A stretch of 64,000 nucleotides of DNA from an uncultured Bacteroidales bacterium (GTDB lineage Bacteria; Bacteroidota; Bacteroidia; Bacteroidales; P3): contig ONQD01000005.1 of assembly GCA_900319865.1 (NCBI GenBank), positions 1-64,000 of the forward strand. Direction: 5' to 3'. Each line of letters begins with the position of its first letter. Within the stretch, counting starts at the first letter, position 1. The notes beneath the pieces were generated by a model. The model was not told the origin of the DNA and made no database searches. It saw nothing but the letters and a program-made list of their open reading frames with translations. The translations under genes were made by a program, and so were the position numbers. Below are positions 24,856 to 35,322 of the stretch, piece after piece.

Positions 24856-27393
24856 TTAATCAATACTCTGTCCGATGCAGAAATGGAACTGAGGTCCACC
24901 ATAGGCTCCATCGAAACCATAGCCCCAGTCAACACCTATCAAACCAAGCATGGACATAAACACACGCACGCCCACACCTGCCGAGTTATAGATTTTGAAC
25001 GGCTGATAATCCTTAATGCTCTCCCAGCTGTTGCCGCCTTCAAGGAACCCGAGCACCCACACAGTGGCGGCAGCACTCTCAATAATGGGCTGGCGTATTT
25101 CAAGGGTGTAGCGGTTGAACACAGAGGCTCCCGAAGTGGGACTCAGTTTGTAATCCTCATAACCACGCATGGGGATAATCTCACGTCCGTCGAACATCAT
25201 GGTGGAAAGGCCGCTGCCGCCCACATAATATCTGCCAAATGGCGACAGGCCGATATCCTTGTTGTAATATCCCATCCAGCCGAAGCGGGCACGGGCATTC
25301 AGCACCACATCGCCTATCAAGTTAATCATCCACGAACCACGCAGATTAATCTTGAAATACTCAACCCAGCGATACTTGTCCTCCGAAGTCATATTGGAGT
25401 AGTCCTTCTTGTTCATGAGGGAATAAGGCGGTGTGAGGGCTCCCGAGATGGATATCTCCGAACCACTACGTGAATAGATGGGCGAGTCGAGCGAGTTGCG
25501 GCTCAAGGTAATGCCGTATGAGAGGTCGTTGGCACTGCCTTCGGTGAACACTGTGCTCATATAACGGAAGTTCTGCAGATTATAATGCTTGAACGAGATG
25601 GAATGGGAAATAATGAAATAGTCGTCGGGCCATTTCAGACGTTTGGTAAACGACACACCACCACCCGTGAGACGCATAAATCCATATCCGGCATCAGTCT
25701 TCTTGTAGAAAATACCGTTGGTTTGGAAATTATGATACACCGACACGCTGAGCGACTGGGGACGCTTGCCTCCCAACCAGGGCTCGGTGAACGAACCGTT
25801 GAAGGCATAATAGTAAGTGCCGTTAGTGACAGCGTTCAAAGAGAGTTTCTGACCGTCACCGGCAGGCAGTGGCCTCCAGGCTTTTTTATTGAAGATATTG
25901 CGCACAGAGAAGTTATTGAGCGTAAGGCCAACCTGACCGATGAGCATACCGCCGCCATAACCGCCCTGCAGGGTAATCTGGCTGGTTTCGCCTTCCTGCA
26001 CCTTATACACCACATCCACCGTACCATCCTTGGGATTGGGTTTTACATCGGGCATAATGGTCTCTTCTTTAAAATAGCCCAATGTGGCCAGTTCGCGTCG
26101 GCTACGCAGGATAGCGTCGCGGCTGAAGAGGTCGCCCGGTCGGGTATAAAGCTCACGCATAATAACGCGGTCGCTGGTAATGGTGTTTCCTTCCAAAATC
26201 ACTTTATTGATACGTGCCTGTTTTCCTTCCACTATCCGTATTTCGATGTCGATGGAGTCATTCTCCACACCCACCTCTACGGGAGTTGCATTGAAGAACA
26301 GATAACCGTTGTCCATATACATAGACGAGATGTCTGTGCTGGAAGGATTGTAACGCAGATTGGTCTCAAGGAGCGTGCGGTTATAGGGGTCGCCCTTGTT
26401 GATGCGCAAATTCTTGGAAAGCAGTTCGGACGAATAGATGGTGTTGCCCGTAAATGTGATATTGCGGAACACATACTTGTTGCCTTCGAATATCTTTATC
26501 TTTATCCGCAACATGTCCTGCTTGGACGTTTTGGACAGGGAGTCCTTCACCAGATAAACCGTATCCCACACGATGCGGGCGTCGCGGTAACCCTCTTTGT
26601 TGTAGTAGGTGATGATGCTTTCCAGGTCCTCCTGATATTTCGACTCCTGGTATTTCGACTTCTTCCAGAATCCGGAAGTCCAGAAGAACAACTTCTTGAA
26701 GTAGTTCACGTCGTGCGTGTTCTTCATCTCCATCATCAGCCTGTTGGTACTTACCTCTTTGTTGCCCTCAAAGATGATAGAGTCAATCTTGACCGGTTTG
26801 CCTGTATTCACTTTGAATTTCACAATCACCCTTCCCTCCTTATTCTCTGTAATCGTGTCCTTCTCGGTTTGGGTGGTAACGGCCACATTGGTATAGCCTT
26901 TTTCCAGATAGTAGGCGCGTATTTTGTTCCTCGCCGTGGTAAGGAAATTCTCGGTCACCACATCGCCTACGGCAATCTTCATCTCCTCACGCAATTTCTG
27001 ATCATCGCTCTTTTTCACCCCCTCAAAACTAAACATGGCCAACTTGGGGCGGCTTTTCAATTCAATCTCGAAGAATATCTTGTCGGCCTGGATGCGGGTA
27101 ATGTATATCTGCACATCCTCGAAAAGTCCTTGTTTCCAAAGACGGTCCACTGCTGTGGCCAGTTTGTCGCCCGGCACACGTATCTGGTCTCCCACCTGAA
27201 GTCCGGCAATCAACAGTATCATACGGGTGTCGTAATTCTCGGCACCGCTGAAGGTGATACCGCCAATTTCATACATCTTCGGCGTGAGGTAATCAATGTC
27301 ATACTCTTGGTTGCCAACAACTACTTGGGCTCTGCCCATAGTGGTCAGACCCAGCATCAGAAACAGGGGCAGGATAAACAGTATTCTTTTCAT
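24856..27393 (-). CDS. bamA: Outer-membrane protein assembly factor BamA
   Basis: 845 aa with signal peptide, POTRA domains in the first half (for example YEIGGITFSGAENYDTRMIL; FEGNKEVSTNRLMMEMKNTH) and a C-terminal 16-strand barrel. The barrel contains the conserved QLR-type segment around MRGYEDYKLSP and ends near FHFCIGQSID. It inserts beta-barrel proteins into the outer membrane. It lies between uppS and two ompH chaperone genes, all on the minus strand, a conserved Bacteroidota arrangement. Confidence 0.93.
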   Translation of the reverse strand: MKRILFILPLFLMLGLTTMGRAQVVVGNQEYDIDYLTPKMYEIGGITFSGAENYDTRMILLIAGLQVGDQIRVPGDKLATAVDRLWKQGLFEDVQIYITRIQADKIFFEIELKSRPKLAMFSFEGVKKSDDQKLREEMKIAVGDVVTENFLTTARNKIRAYYLEKGYTNVAVTTQTEKDTITENKEGRVIVKFKVNTGKPVKIDSIIFEGNKEVSTNRLMMEMKNTHDVNYFKKLFFWTSGFWKKSKYQESKYQEDLESIITYYNKEGYRDARIVWDTVYLVKDSLSKTSKQDMLRIKIKIFEGNKYVFRNITFTGNTIYSSELLSKNLRINKGDPYNRTLLETNLRYNPSSTDISSMYMDNGYLFFNATPVEVGVENDSIDIEIRIVEGKQARINKVILEGNTITSDRVIMRELYTRPGDLFSRDAILRSRRELATLGYFKEETIMPDVKPNPKDGTVDVVYKVQEGETSQITLQGGYGGGMLIGQVGLTLNNFSVRNIFNKKAWRPLPAGDGQKLSLNAVTNGTYYYAFNGSFTEPWLGGKRPQSLSVSVYHNFQTNGIFYKKTDAGYGFMRLTGGGVSFTKRLKWPDDYFIISHSISFKHYNLQNFRYMSTVFTEGSANDLSYGITLSRNSLDSPIYSRSGSEISISGALTPPYSLMNKKDYSNMTSEDKYRWVEYFKINLRGSWMINLIGDVVLNARARFGWMGYYNKDIGLSPFGRYYVGGSGLSTMMFDGREIIPMRGYEDYKLSPTSGASVFNRYTLEIRQPIIESAAATVWVLGFLEGGNSWESIKDYQPFKIYNSAGVGVRVFMSMLGLIGVDWGYGFDGAYGGPQFHFCIGQSID

Positions 27394-27523
27394 TCAGTAT
27401 CTAATATTCTGATATACATATATAAACAGCACTCGGGGATTACTCTAATTCCAGTACTTAGATAATAATAACTCTATTTTGTGTTTTTTATTATCTATTT
27501 ATTGCAAAAAAATATCTTTTTGT

Positions 27524-28270
27524 CTATTCCGACGCCTTCACCTGGTCGCCAGTCTTGCCAAAACGGCGTTGGCGGTTCTGATAGTCGACTACCGCATCGT
27601 AGAAATCCTCGTGCCTGAAATCAGGCCATAACTGCTCGCTAAAGTAGAACTCCGTGTAGGCCATCTGCCACAGCAGGAAATTACTTATCCGCAACTCTCC
27701 GCCAGTGCGTATAAGCAAGTCGGGGTCGGGATAGTTGCGCGTGGCAAGATAACTGCGCAGTGTCTCCTCGTTCACATCCTCGGGCTGCAGTTTACCCTGA
27801 CGGGCATCGTTGCACACGCCACGCAAAGCCTTCGCAATCTCCCATCGTGAACTGTAGCTGAGCGCCAGCACAAGCGTCATGGCGGTATTTCCTGCCGTTT
27901 CATTTATGCATTCCTGCAACTTCAGGCGCGACCTCTCGGGAATACGTTCCGTCTCGCCAATGGTCTCCAACTTCACATTGTTGTCCATCAACGTTTTGGT
28001 CTCATCTCTCACCGCCTTTATCAACAACTCCATCAACCCGTCTATCTCTTCCTGCGGACGGTTCCAGTTCTCGGTGCTGAAGGTGTACAATGTGAGGTAC
28101 TTCACCCCTGTTGCCACAGCGGCCTCCACCGCCTGCCGCACTGCGGTCATGGCATTCTGGTGGCCAAAAATGCGTTTATGCGACTGCTTCTGTGCCCAAC
28201 GGCCGTTGCCGTCCATAATAATTGCCACATGTTGGGGAACACGCGATTTGTCAATATCTTCCAGTTTCAT
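27524..28270 (-). CDS. uppS: Isoprenyl transferase (undecaprenyl diphosphate synthase)
   Basis: 248 aa, the normal length. Motif VAIIMDGNGRWAQ near residue 15 holds the catalytic Asp, TLYTFSTENWNRP the substrate loop, and LIRTGGELRISNFLLWQMAY plus TEFYFSEQLWPDF the C-terminal signature. It makes the C55 lipid carrier for peptidoglycan and O-antigen synthesis from farnesyl diphosphate and isopentenyl diphosphate. It probably belongs to the bamA transcription unit. Confidence 0.94.
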   Translation of the reverse strand: MKLEDIDKSRVPQHVAIIMDGNGRWAQKQSHKRIFGHQNAMTAVRQAVEAAVATGVKYLTLYTFSTENWNRPQEEIDGLMELLIKAVRDETKTLMDNNVKLETIGETERIPERSRLKLQECINETAGNTAMTLVLALSYSSRWEIAKALRGVCNDARQGKLQPEDVNEETLRSYLATRNYPDPDLLIRTGGELRISNFLLWQMAYTEFYFSEQLWPDFRHEDFYDAVVDYQNRQRRFGKTGDQVKASE

Positions 28271-28335
28271 ATCTTTATGTCATTTAGCTTTCTAACCATT
28301 CATGATGTCCTGACAGGCACTTTCACCTCCCAGCA

Positions 28336-29202
28336 TCACAACTCGCACACCTTGCCCCGCATCCATCCAAAAAGCATCTCGGCCGAGAACGTCAACGAGA
28401 TGTGGAAAAACGAATACCAATCCTTCAGCGAATCGTCGCCTCTTTTCACCCCCACCGGATTCACATATCCCGGTTCCACTTCCCCACTCCTGTCGGCCAG
28501 CACCACTGCCATCATCCCTCGGCCGTCGCCCGGATTCAGCACCTCTGCACCCACATAAGTGGTACTCACATCATCCAGATAATCAGTCCAGGTCTTGCGC
28601 CAGCCATATTCCACCGACAGGTGCACACTGCGCGAAAGACGCCACTTGTATCCGATGCCAAACGGCATGCAAACCTCCAACAACTGGTACATCTGCCTGT
28701 CGGGGTAAGCCATTGTGCCCTGCCCCTCGGTGGCTAACGGCTGCAGCTCATACCATGTCGACTCGCCTGTGGCCGGTTCGGTATATTTGGCCTTGGGGTT
28801 GAACTTGAACAATCCCACCCCGCAGAATATATACGGGGTAGAAAGTTTCTGGGTGTTGCTTATCAACCCGTAAGGGAAAAAGTTGAACTCCGCCCTCAAA
28901 AAGCCCTCCGCTATCGGCGACCGGAAACTCAGATTGCGGCGTGCTATCACATCGGGGTTGCCCCCTTCCACTTGGCCATACGAGAACCCCAGTGCAACTG
29001 CCCAGCGGGGGTCTATATTCAACCGTGCAGTAAGCCCGGCGGCCGGCCTCACTTTGCCCAGCATGCTTTGATCGTTCAGGTCGCCTATATACGTCATTCC
29101 GCCCAGTCCCAATCCCACTTCGCTACGCGAAAGAATGCTCTGCGACCGCAACAGCGTGGCCGACGAAATCAACAACAATAGCAGCAATATGCGTTTACAC
29201 AT
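28336..29202 (-). CDS. DUF6089 outer-membrane barrel-like protein
   Basis: The start at 29202 gives the signal peptide MCKRILLLLLLISSATLLRS; longer alternatives add a hydrophilic leader. The 288-aa product has alternating strands with aromatic ends (GLGLGGMTYIGDLNDQ; HLSVEYGWRKTWTDYLDDVS), typical of an eight-strand barrel, and matches DUF6089, commonly found next to uppS and bamA in Bacteroidota. The position suggests an envelope role; no function is established. Confidence 0.8.
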   Translation of the reverse strand: MCKRILLLLLLISSATLLRSQSILSRSEVGLGLGGMTYIGDLNDQSMLGKVRPAAGLTARLNIDPRWAVALGFSYGQVEGGNPDVIARRNLSFRSPIAEGFLRAEFNFFPYGLISNTQKLSTPYIFCGVGLFKFNPKAKYTEPATGESTWYELQPLATEGQGTMAYPDRQMYQLLEVCMPFGIGYKWRLSRSVHLSVEYGWRKTWTDYLDDVSTTYVGAEVLNPGDGRGMMAVVLADRSGEVEPGYVNPVGVKRGDDSLKDWYSFFHISLTFSAEMLFGWMRGKVCEL

Positions 29203-29255
29203 CTTTATGTCAATCATATAGTCCAAAACATAGTCAGGGCAGCATTCCAATCACT

Positions 29256-30290
29256 TTACTTCCCGTCGTCGAACGAGAGCGACCAACAAATACCCTCCAC
29301 CTGCATCAGCAGGTCACGCTTGGTCCAGGGCTTGTTGCGGGGACAGTATACATATCCCGTGAGCGAGATGATATTCTTCTTGTCGGGCGACAGCACGGAG
29401 TAGGACACAAACGGACCTCCCATAAAATCGCCGAACGTACGCCAGCTGCCGCGGGTCTCCACACTATAGCTGCTGCTGTCGAACGTCACCATTCGGCTCA
29501 TGATAGGAGCCAGATACTCACCCTTGTCGGTGCGGCGCCGCTCTATGCCGGCATAACTCTCCTCAGCGGTGGCAGGCACATAACGTTTCAGCATAGTGTC
29601 CAGACGGTCCAGGATACATTCCTCCTCGAAATCCTTCTGACTCTTGTACGGAATCACCTGTATCCACACTCCTATACCGAAATCCTTAGCCTCCTTGCGC
29701 ACCCAAGCAAAGTTTTTATCCTTCTTGGCAATGGTAAATTCGTTCGAAAACATCAATCCGAATCCAAACTGGTCGCGGATTGCCTTGTTCAAATCATAAC
29801 CCTCAATGCCCTTAAAGGCTTTATATATGCGGCGGTGCTCCGCTTTATAAAACTCGTCAAGTATCTTGCTTTCATACTTTTTCAACAACTCCCGCAACGA
29901 TGCGCGGTCCTTGGTGGCGAAATCCACCACCACCTGCGGGGCAGCATATTCGTCAATATGCATATACACCTTGTTCGGGTTGTCGGGATTAATGTCGAGC
30001 AACAGCACATTGCGGTAGTTATGAAACATCTCCGTGTTCTCAAAAGATGTCTTGGGAATATTCACAATATCGAATTTGCTCTCGGGCACAATCAAACAGG
30101 GTTGAGGGCTTCCGAACATAGAATCAATGAATTCCTTGGTTTCACCCACATAAACATCCTTATTCGCCACAACCATCAATTCCAGCGTCTTGCCCGACGA
30201 GCCCTTTTTGGGCGGAACTGTCTTGCTATCACTATTATTGCAAGCACAGAATGTAAGCAGCAAAGCAGCCATAAAAAGAATCTTCTTCAT
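29256..30290 (-). CDS. DUF4837 lipoprotein
   Basis: A 344-aa lipoprotein: MKKILFMAALLLTFCAC is a signal peptide with lipobox, followed by a low-complexity linker and a globular body (LELMVVANKDVYVGETKEFI; VEGICWSLSFDDGK at the end) matching DUF4837. It is the first gene of the DUF4837-DUF6089-uppS-bamA-ompH-ompH series on the minus strand. Function unknown; envelope localisation is likely. Confidence 0.82.
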   Translation of the reverse strand: MKKILFMAALLLTFCACNNSDSKTVPPKKGSSGKTLELMVVANKDVYVGETKEFIDSMFGSPQPCLIVPESKFDIVNIPKTSFENTEMFHNYRNVLLLDINPDNPNKVYMHIDEYAAPQVVVDFATKDRASLRELLKKYESKILDEFYKAEHRRIYKAFKGIEGYDLNKAIRDQFGFGLMFSNEFTIAKKDKNFAWVRKEAKDFGIGVWIQVIPYKSQKDFEEECILDRLDTMLKRYVPATAEESYAGIERRRTDKGEYLAPIMSRMVTFDSSSYSVETRGSWRTFGDFMGGPFVSYSVLSPDKKNIISLTGYVYCPRNKPWTKRDLLMQVEGICWSLSFDDGK

Positions 30291-30437
30291 ATCATTATTG
30301 TTTTATTTTTATTCATAACGCGGTTTGCCCTAAAATATTGTCCACTCCTCCGCCCAACATAAAATTATCTGCCGGCGCCACCTCCCTCCGCCCTCGCCAC
30401 CTCTTCACCTCTTATTAACTACCTCTTTAGCTTCTGT

Positions 30438-31430
30438 TCACCTACTGGGTGAAGAACGCCACGCGAAGAAATCACTAATGGCTTGAGTGATATGGGAGCT
30501 GGGCATATTGAGCTGGGTACGGGCGGCATTGTTGTTGTAATACTCGCGCACTGTCAGCTGGCGCACGTTGCGGGTGGAGAGCTGCGTGCGGATGCCGCAC
30601 AGACGCAACAAGTCGCCAATCCAACCGGCAACGGCCAGCAGGGAATTGGGAACGGTTACAAGGCACTGACGGTAATGGCATGTCTGAGCCTGAAGGCGGT
30701 AAAACTCTTTGAGTGTAAGGTTTTGACCCGTGAGGAGATAGCGGCTGCCATGCTGACCCATAGTGAGGGCATTGACGATGGCGGCGGCGGCATCGGCCAC
30801 GTGGACAAAACTTTTGCCCCCGCTGGGAGCAACCATCAGGGGTTTGCGGTAGCCGGCAAGCAACAGGGCACCCGAACTGGGCTTGGTGTCGAAGGCGCCA
30901 ATCATGAAACCGGGATTTACCACTATGAGATGCCAGCCGGGGTGTTGCCTGGCAGCGTCCAGCAGGATATCTTCGCCCTCCCGCTTGCTGAGTCCATAGT
31001 AGGAACGGCTGAAGGGGGGCTGCATGGGCTGCAGCTCGTCGGCAGGGTGCGAGGGGGTGCCGTAGCCTATGGTGTTGGCGGTGCTGGTGTGTACCAGACA
31101 CGGGATATTTTGCCGCTCCATAAGTTTCACCAGCCGTTGGCACAAGTCGCGGTTCACCGGGAGGTAGTCGTCGTACCGCAAGAGAGACATATCGGTTGTG
31201 CCGGCACAATTGATAATGGCGTCGCAACCCTGGGCTGCGGAGTAGAGGGTGGCATCGTCGAGCAGGGACCCTTCCAGCATTGAGACTTGCCCTTCGTGTC
31301 CCGCAATGGCGGCACTGTCCAGCGAAGTTTTTCTTCGCAGCAACAGCTTTACATTGTGTCCTTGAAACAAGAGCTGCCGGAGCACATTGTGCCCCAGCAG
31401 CCCGTTGCCTCCTAATAAAAGGATATTCAT
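30438..31430 (-). CDS. NAD(P)-dependent epimerase/dehydratase (extended SDR)
   Basis: 330 aa with a Rossmann start MNILLLGGNGLLGHNVLRQL (GxxGxxG), Asp/Thr residues around INCAGTTDMS and the catalytic YGLSK (YxxxK) near residue 142. The C-terminal half carries the substrate domain. The closest type is the dihydroflavonol-reductase-like group (HTSTANTIGYG; FVHVADAAAAIVNALTMGQH). The substrate is unknown. It starts five bases after the metG stop, so the two are co-transcribed. Confidence 0.82.
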   Translation of the reverse strand: MNILLLGGNGLLGHNVLRQLLFQGHNVKLLLRRKTSLDSAAIAGHEGQVSMLEGSLLDDATLYSAAQGCDAIINCAGTTDMSLLRYDDYLPVNRDLCQRLVKLMERQNIPCLVHTSTANTIGYGTPSHPADELQPMQPPFSRSYYGLSKREGEDILLDAARQHPGWHLIVVNPGFMIGAFDTKPSSGALLLAGYRKPLMVAPSGGKSFVHVADAAAAIVNALTMGQHGSRYLLTGQNLTLKEFYRLQAQTCHYRQCLVTVPNSLLAVAGWIGDLLRLCGIRTQLSTRNVRQLTVREYYNNNAARTQLNMPSSHITQAISDFFAWRSSPSR

Positions 31431-31435
31431 AGCTA

Positions 31436-33496
31436 TTAACCAACGCTGCAGCCAGGGGTGACCAGCTGGCTGGGAGTGACCAGTACAAGACGGCCGTCCT
31501 TGTCCTCAGCACTCAGTATCATACCTTGGCTTTCGACACCTTTTAGCTTGCGCGGGGCGAAATTGGCGATAAAACATACCTGCATTCCCACCAGTTTCTG
31601 CGGCTCGGGGTAGTATTTGGCAATACCGCTGACAATGGTGCGTGTGCCCATTCCGTCTTCTATCTTGAATTGAAGCAGTTTGTCGGCCTTGGGCACCTTG
31701 CAGCATTCCAGCACGGTGCCAACACGGATGTCCATCTTGCCGAAGTCCTCGAAGGCCACAGTCTCTTTCACAGCGTTAGGAGTCCAGGCATTCAGTTCGT
31801 TCTGCCGTTTGGTTTCGAGCAATTTGTTGACCTGAGCCTCGATGGTGGCGTCGTCTATTTGCTCGAAGAGCAGTTCCGGTTTGTCGATGGTGTGGCCTTC
31901 CATAAGCAGGTTTGCATTGCCTGCCTGCTGCCAACCCATGGCGGGAAGGTTCATGATGCGGTGCATCTTGTCGGCAGTGAAGGGCAGGAAGGGGGCACAC
32001 AGAATGGCGAGGTTGGCGCATATCTGCAGGGAGAGGTTCATGACCGTGGCGGTATGCTCGGGGTCGGTCTTGAACAGTTTCCAGGGTTCGGTATCGGTGA
32101 GATATTTATTGCCCAGACGCGCAAGATTCATCATTTCGCTCAGGGCCTCGCGGAATCGGTAGGACTCGATGGAGCGGCCTATGCGCTCGGGGAAGGCGGC
32201 CATCTCTTTCAGCACCTCTTTCTCCATTTCACCCATGGGTCCACAGGCGGGCACCTTGCCGCCATAGAACTTGTGGGTAAGTACCAGCGTGCGGTTGACA
32301 AAGTTGCCCAGAATGGCCACAAGCTCGGAATTGTTCTTCAGTTGGAAATCCTTCCATGTGAAATCGTTGTCCTTGGTTTCGGGGGCATTGCTGCACAAGG
32401 TGTACCGGAGTACATCCTGCTTGCCGGGGAATTCTTTTAAATACTCGTGCAGCCACACTGCCCAGTTGCGGGAGGTGCTGATTTTTTCGCCCTCAAGGTT
32501 GAGGAACTCGTTGGCGGGAACGTTGGCGGGGAGGATGTAGCTGCCGTCGGCATGGAGCATGGAGGGGAAGATGATGCAGTGGAAGACGATATTGTCTTTG
32601 CCAATGAAATGCACCAGTTTGGTCTCCTTGTCCTTCCACCACTTCTCCCAGTCGTCGCCTTTCAGCTGTTTGGTAAAGGATATGTAACCTATAGGGGCAT
32701 CGAACCATACATACAGTACCTTGCCGTCGTTACCCTCGATGGGGACTTTGACACCCCAGTCGAGGTCGCGGGTTACGGCACGGGGTTGCAAACCGGCATC
32801 AATCCAGGACTTGCACTGGCCATACACATTGGTCTTCCAGTCGCCTTTGTGCTGCTCCAGAATCCATTGGCGCAGCCAAGGTTCATCTTGGTCCAAGGGC
32901 AGATACCAATGCTTGGTTTCCCTCATCACGGGAGGGTTGCCGCTGAGAGCCGACTTGGGGTTGATGAGGTCGGTGGCGTTGAGCGAAGTGCCGCAGGCTT
33001 CGCACTGGTCGCCATAGGCATGCTCGTTGCCGCAATGGGGGCAGGTGCCGGTGATGTAGCGGTCGGCGAGGAACTGCCCGGCCTCTTCGTCATAATATTG
33101 CTGCGACACCTTCTCGACGAATTTGCCTTCGTCGTATAACTTCTTGAAGTAGGCGGCAGCAGTTTCATGATGCACTTGGCAGCTGGTGCGGCTGTAGATG
33201 TCGAACGATATGCCAAACTCGGCAAAGGAGTCTTTGATAATCTTGTGATAGCGGTCCACGATGTCCTGTGGTGTAACCCCTTCCTTGCGGGCCTTGATGG
33301 TGATGGGGACGCCGTGCTCGTCGCTGCCACCAATAAACATAACCTCTTCACCCTGCGAGCGCAGATAGCGGACATAGACATCGGCAGGCACATACACCCC
33401 AGCCAAATGTCCGATGTGCACCGGCCCGTTAGCATAGGGCAGTGCAGAAGTTACTGTATAACGTTTGTATTTCTGGTCTTTTTCGCTGTATGTCAT
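31436..33496 (-). CDS. metG: Methionyl-tRNA synthetase
   Basis: A 686-aa class I aminoacyl-tRNA synthetase. The HIGH motif is [13 protein letters not shown] (about 17-29), the zinc knuckle is [18 protein letters not shown] (about 145-162), and the KMSKS loop is the variant [14 protein letters not shown]-terminal EMAP/Trbp tRNA-binding domain ([20 protein letters not shown] to the end) is present, as in long bacterial MetG. It charges tRNA-Met in the cytoplasm. It lies seven bases or fewer from both neighbours, so it is in an operon. Confidence 0.95.
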   Translation of the reverse strand: MTYSEKDQKYKRYTVTSALPYANGPVHIGHLAGVYVPADVYVRYLRSQGEEVMFIGGSDEHGVPITIKARKEGVTPQDIVDRYHKIIKDSFAEFGISFDIYSRTSCQVHHETAAAYFKKLYDEGKFVEKVSQQYYDEEAGQFLADRYITGTCPHCGNEHAYGDQCEACGTSLNATDLINPKSALSGNPPVMRETKHWYLPLDQDEPWLRQWILEQHKGDWKTNVYGQCKSWIDAGLQPRAVTRDLDWGVKVPIEGNDGKVLYVWFDAPIGYISFTKQLKGDDWEKWWKDKETKLVHFIGKDNIVFHCIIFPSMLHADGSYILPANVPANEFLNLEGEKISTSRNWAVWLHEYLKEFPGKQDVLRYTLCSNAPETKDNDFTWKDFQLKNNSELVAILGNFVNRTLVLTHKFYGGKVPACGPMGEMEKEVLKEMAAFPERIGRSIESYRFREALSEMMNLARLGNKYLTDTEPWKLFKTDPEHTATVMNLSLQICANLAILCAPFLPFTADKMHRIMNLPAMGWQQAGNANLLMEGHTIDKPELLFEQIDDATIEAQVNKLLETKRQNELNAWTPNAVKETVAFEDFGKMDIRVGTVLECCKVPKADKLLQFKIEDGMGTRTIVSGIAKYYPEPQKLVGMQVCFIANFAPRKLKGVESQGMILSAEDKDGRLVLVTPSQLVTPGCSVG

Positions 33497-33502
33497 GTGA
33501 TA

Positions 33503-34540
33503 TTATTTCTTGTAACTATAGGTGACATTCAGGTCACCGCTTACCCTGGTGGGATAGTTCTTGTCGTTGTACTCGTAAATGTATTCTTTGTAGCTTTCAA
33601 TCGGCTGGTTGTAGATGTTGGTGGTCTGGCCCATCATAGATATCCCCACTGACAGAGCGCCCCGCTCGGTAGTGGTGACCACATTGTTCATCGACAGGTT
33701 CTGCGGCGAAAAAATCTCACCCCAATTGCAGAACAGCGGATTATTCTTATTGTCATAAGTAGACGTCATGGTGTCGTTTACCGAAAGTTGCAACGGCACA
33801 TTGCCGCCACCCATAGCCATCACCAGCTGAATCATACTCATGTATTGTTCCGGTATATCAATAAACTGACTGATGAATTCGATATCATCAGCCGAGACAT
33901 TCAGATTAATGCTGGCGCTGTTCACCTGTTGGGTCATGTTTTCTCCATTCCACAGCAGGGTCATAGTGACGTTCTTGTCGCCGATGTCAAACTTGGCCCC
34001 TTCTTGATTTTGGGTCATCTTTGCCATGTCTACCAACGACTTTGCCATATTGTTACCCACAATTTTCTCAAAAGCTGTTCCCTTCCCCAGCAGGCTTCCT
34101 GCCAACTGCAGCAAGAAATCGTTTTCGATGGTGACATCGGCACCAGAAATCTTCCCTGCCTCGTTGTGGGTCAAAGCCATGCTCAGTGCCTTGGCACCGT
34201 TGTAGTAGATGTCGCATGTGGAGAATTTGCCGCCTTCGTAAGAATAATGGATTTCCTCACGGGCGCCTCCAATAGTGGTTACACTAGAGATGAGGTTGTT
34301 GGCATAGTTATATGTTACTACCTCATCGTCGCCATACCTTACCTCGGTCAGGTCGTTGTCCGACCAAAGCCAAATCTGGCGATTGCCGTCTTCGTCAACC
34401 AGGGTGTCTATCATCTGGCAGGGATGGTATACACCTTCTTGATACACCGGGGTGCAGATGTGTTCTACCTTTTCTTTCTTGCACGACACAACACCGGCCA
34501 CTAGGGCCAATGCAATAATGGGAACAAATAGCTTTTGCAT
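33503..34540 (-). CDS. DUF4595-like lipoprotein
   Basis: A 345-aa lipoprotein with the signal MQKLFVPIIALALVAGVVSC. The body contains YD-repeat-like strands (EEIHYSYEGGKFSTCDIYYN; VVTYNYANNLISSVTT) as in DUF4595 proteins of Bacteroidales. It stops six bases before metG. Function unknown; probably membrane-anchored in the periplasm or on the surface. Confidence 0.65.
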   Translation of the reverse strand: MQKLFVPIIALALVAGVVSCKKEKVEHICTPVYQEGVYHPCQMIDTLVDEDGNRQIWLWSDNDLTEVRYGDDEVVTYNYANNLISSVTTIGGAREEIHYSYEGGKFSTCDIYYNGAKALSMALTHNEAGKISGADVTIENDFLLQLAGSLLGKGTAFEKIVGNNMAKSLVDMAKMTQNQEGAKFDIGDKNVTMTLLWNGENMTQQVNSASINLNVSADDIEFISQFIDIPEQYMSMIQLVMAMGGGNVPLQLSVNDTMTSTYDNKNNPLFCNWGEIFSPQNLSMNNVVTTTERGALSVGISMMGQTTNIYNQPIESYKEYIYEYNDKNYPTRVSGDLNVTYSYKK

Positions 34541-34576
34541 AATTACTGGGTATTATGGGTATTAAATGTTGATATA

Positions 34577-35134
34577 TTAAATTGCCTTCTTAGCAGTAGT
34601 GGTTCTTTTGGGTGCTGCCTTGGCCTGAGTGGTGGCCTTGGGAGCGGCCTGCTTGGGGGCGGTGTTCTTCTTGGGGGCAGCCTGCTTGGCAGCTACGGGC
34701 TTCTCGGCGGATGCCTCGGACTCGCCCTCTTCCTTCTTCTCCTCTTCGGCGGTAATCTTGCCGGCATTCAACAGGATATTGTACCAGGAAAACAGTTTCT
34801 TGGCATCGGATGCATGCACACGGTCCTTGTCGTAGTCGGGCAGCACCTTGCCTAACAATTCAAAAAGCACATCGCTGCTGGCCTGCTTCGGGTCAAAGTC
34901 GGTAGGTTTGCCTTCCAAATGGTTGAATATGTTCATGAATATCTCTTCCAACGGCTTCTCGTCGTTGGTGGTGAACATTCTAATCTCGCTCAACTGGCTG
35001 ATGCTGTTGGTGGTGAATACGGGGAATTTTTGTCCTGTAACCAAATCCATAACGATAGCGCCATTTTTTGTTCGCGACACCAGTTGGTTGAGGTTAGGTT
35101 TGCCAGAGATGGCTAAGATGTTAGTAAGCTCCAT
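34577..35134 (-). CDS. DUF5606 protein with Ala/Lys-rich tail
   Basis: 185 aa. The N-terminal ~130 residues match DUF5606 (ELTNILAISGKPNLNQLVSR; ILFHNH is absent, TNDEKPLEEIFMNIFNH is present). The last 50 residues are a low-complexity basic tail (repeats of APKQAAPK and TTAKKA) resembling nucleic-acid-binding histone-like tails. It is probably cytoplasmic. It is the first gene of the DUF5606-lipoprotein-metG-SDR series. Function unknown. Confidence 0.78.
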   Translation of the reverse strand: MELTNILAISGKPNLNQLVSRTKNGAIVMDLVTGQKFPVFTTNSISQLSEIRMFTTNDEKPLEEIFMNIFNHLEGKPTDFDPKQASSDVLFELLGKVLPDYDKDRVHASDAKKLFSWYNILLNAGKITAEEEKKEEGESEASAEKPVAAKQAAPKKNTAPKQAAPKATTQAKAAPKRTTTAKKAI

Positions 35135-35322
35135 TTGATAAATAGATGTTAAATGTTGATAATCTTTTTTTTTATATCTGCCGATAACGCAGTTTTTTAA
35201 ATATTATTATTTACGGGCTGTTCAATTTTTTTAAAACTCACCTTTCTGCAATGCTTTATTGCTCAATATCACTATCTAACGCCAAAGTATAATAATCTCT
35301 GGCCCTTCCTACTTCAAAGTTC

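Noticed and set aside
25585..27465. 626-codon open frame on the plus strand
   Set aside because: It lies wholly antisense to bamA, whose protein is clearly conserved. The translation has no recognisable domain and results from the GC pattern of the opposite strand.
30475..31512. 345-codon minus-strand frame overlapping the SDR gene
   Set aside because: The SDR frame has the GxxGxxG and YxxxK motifs; the other frame is an Arg/Ala/Pro-rich shadow.
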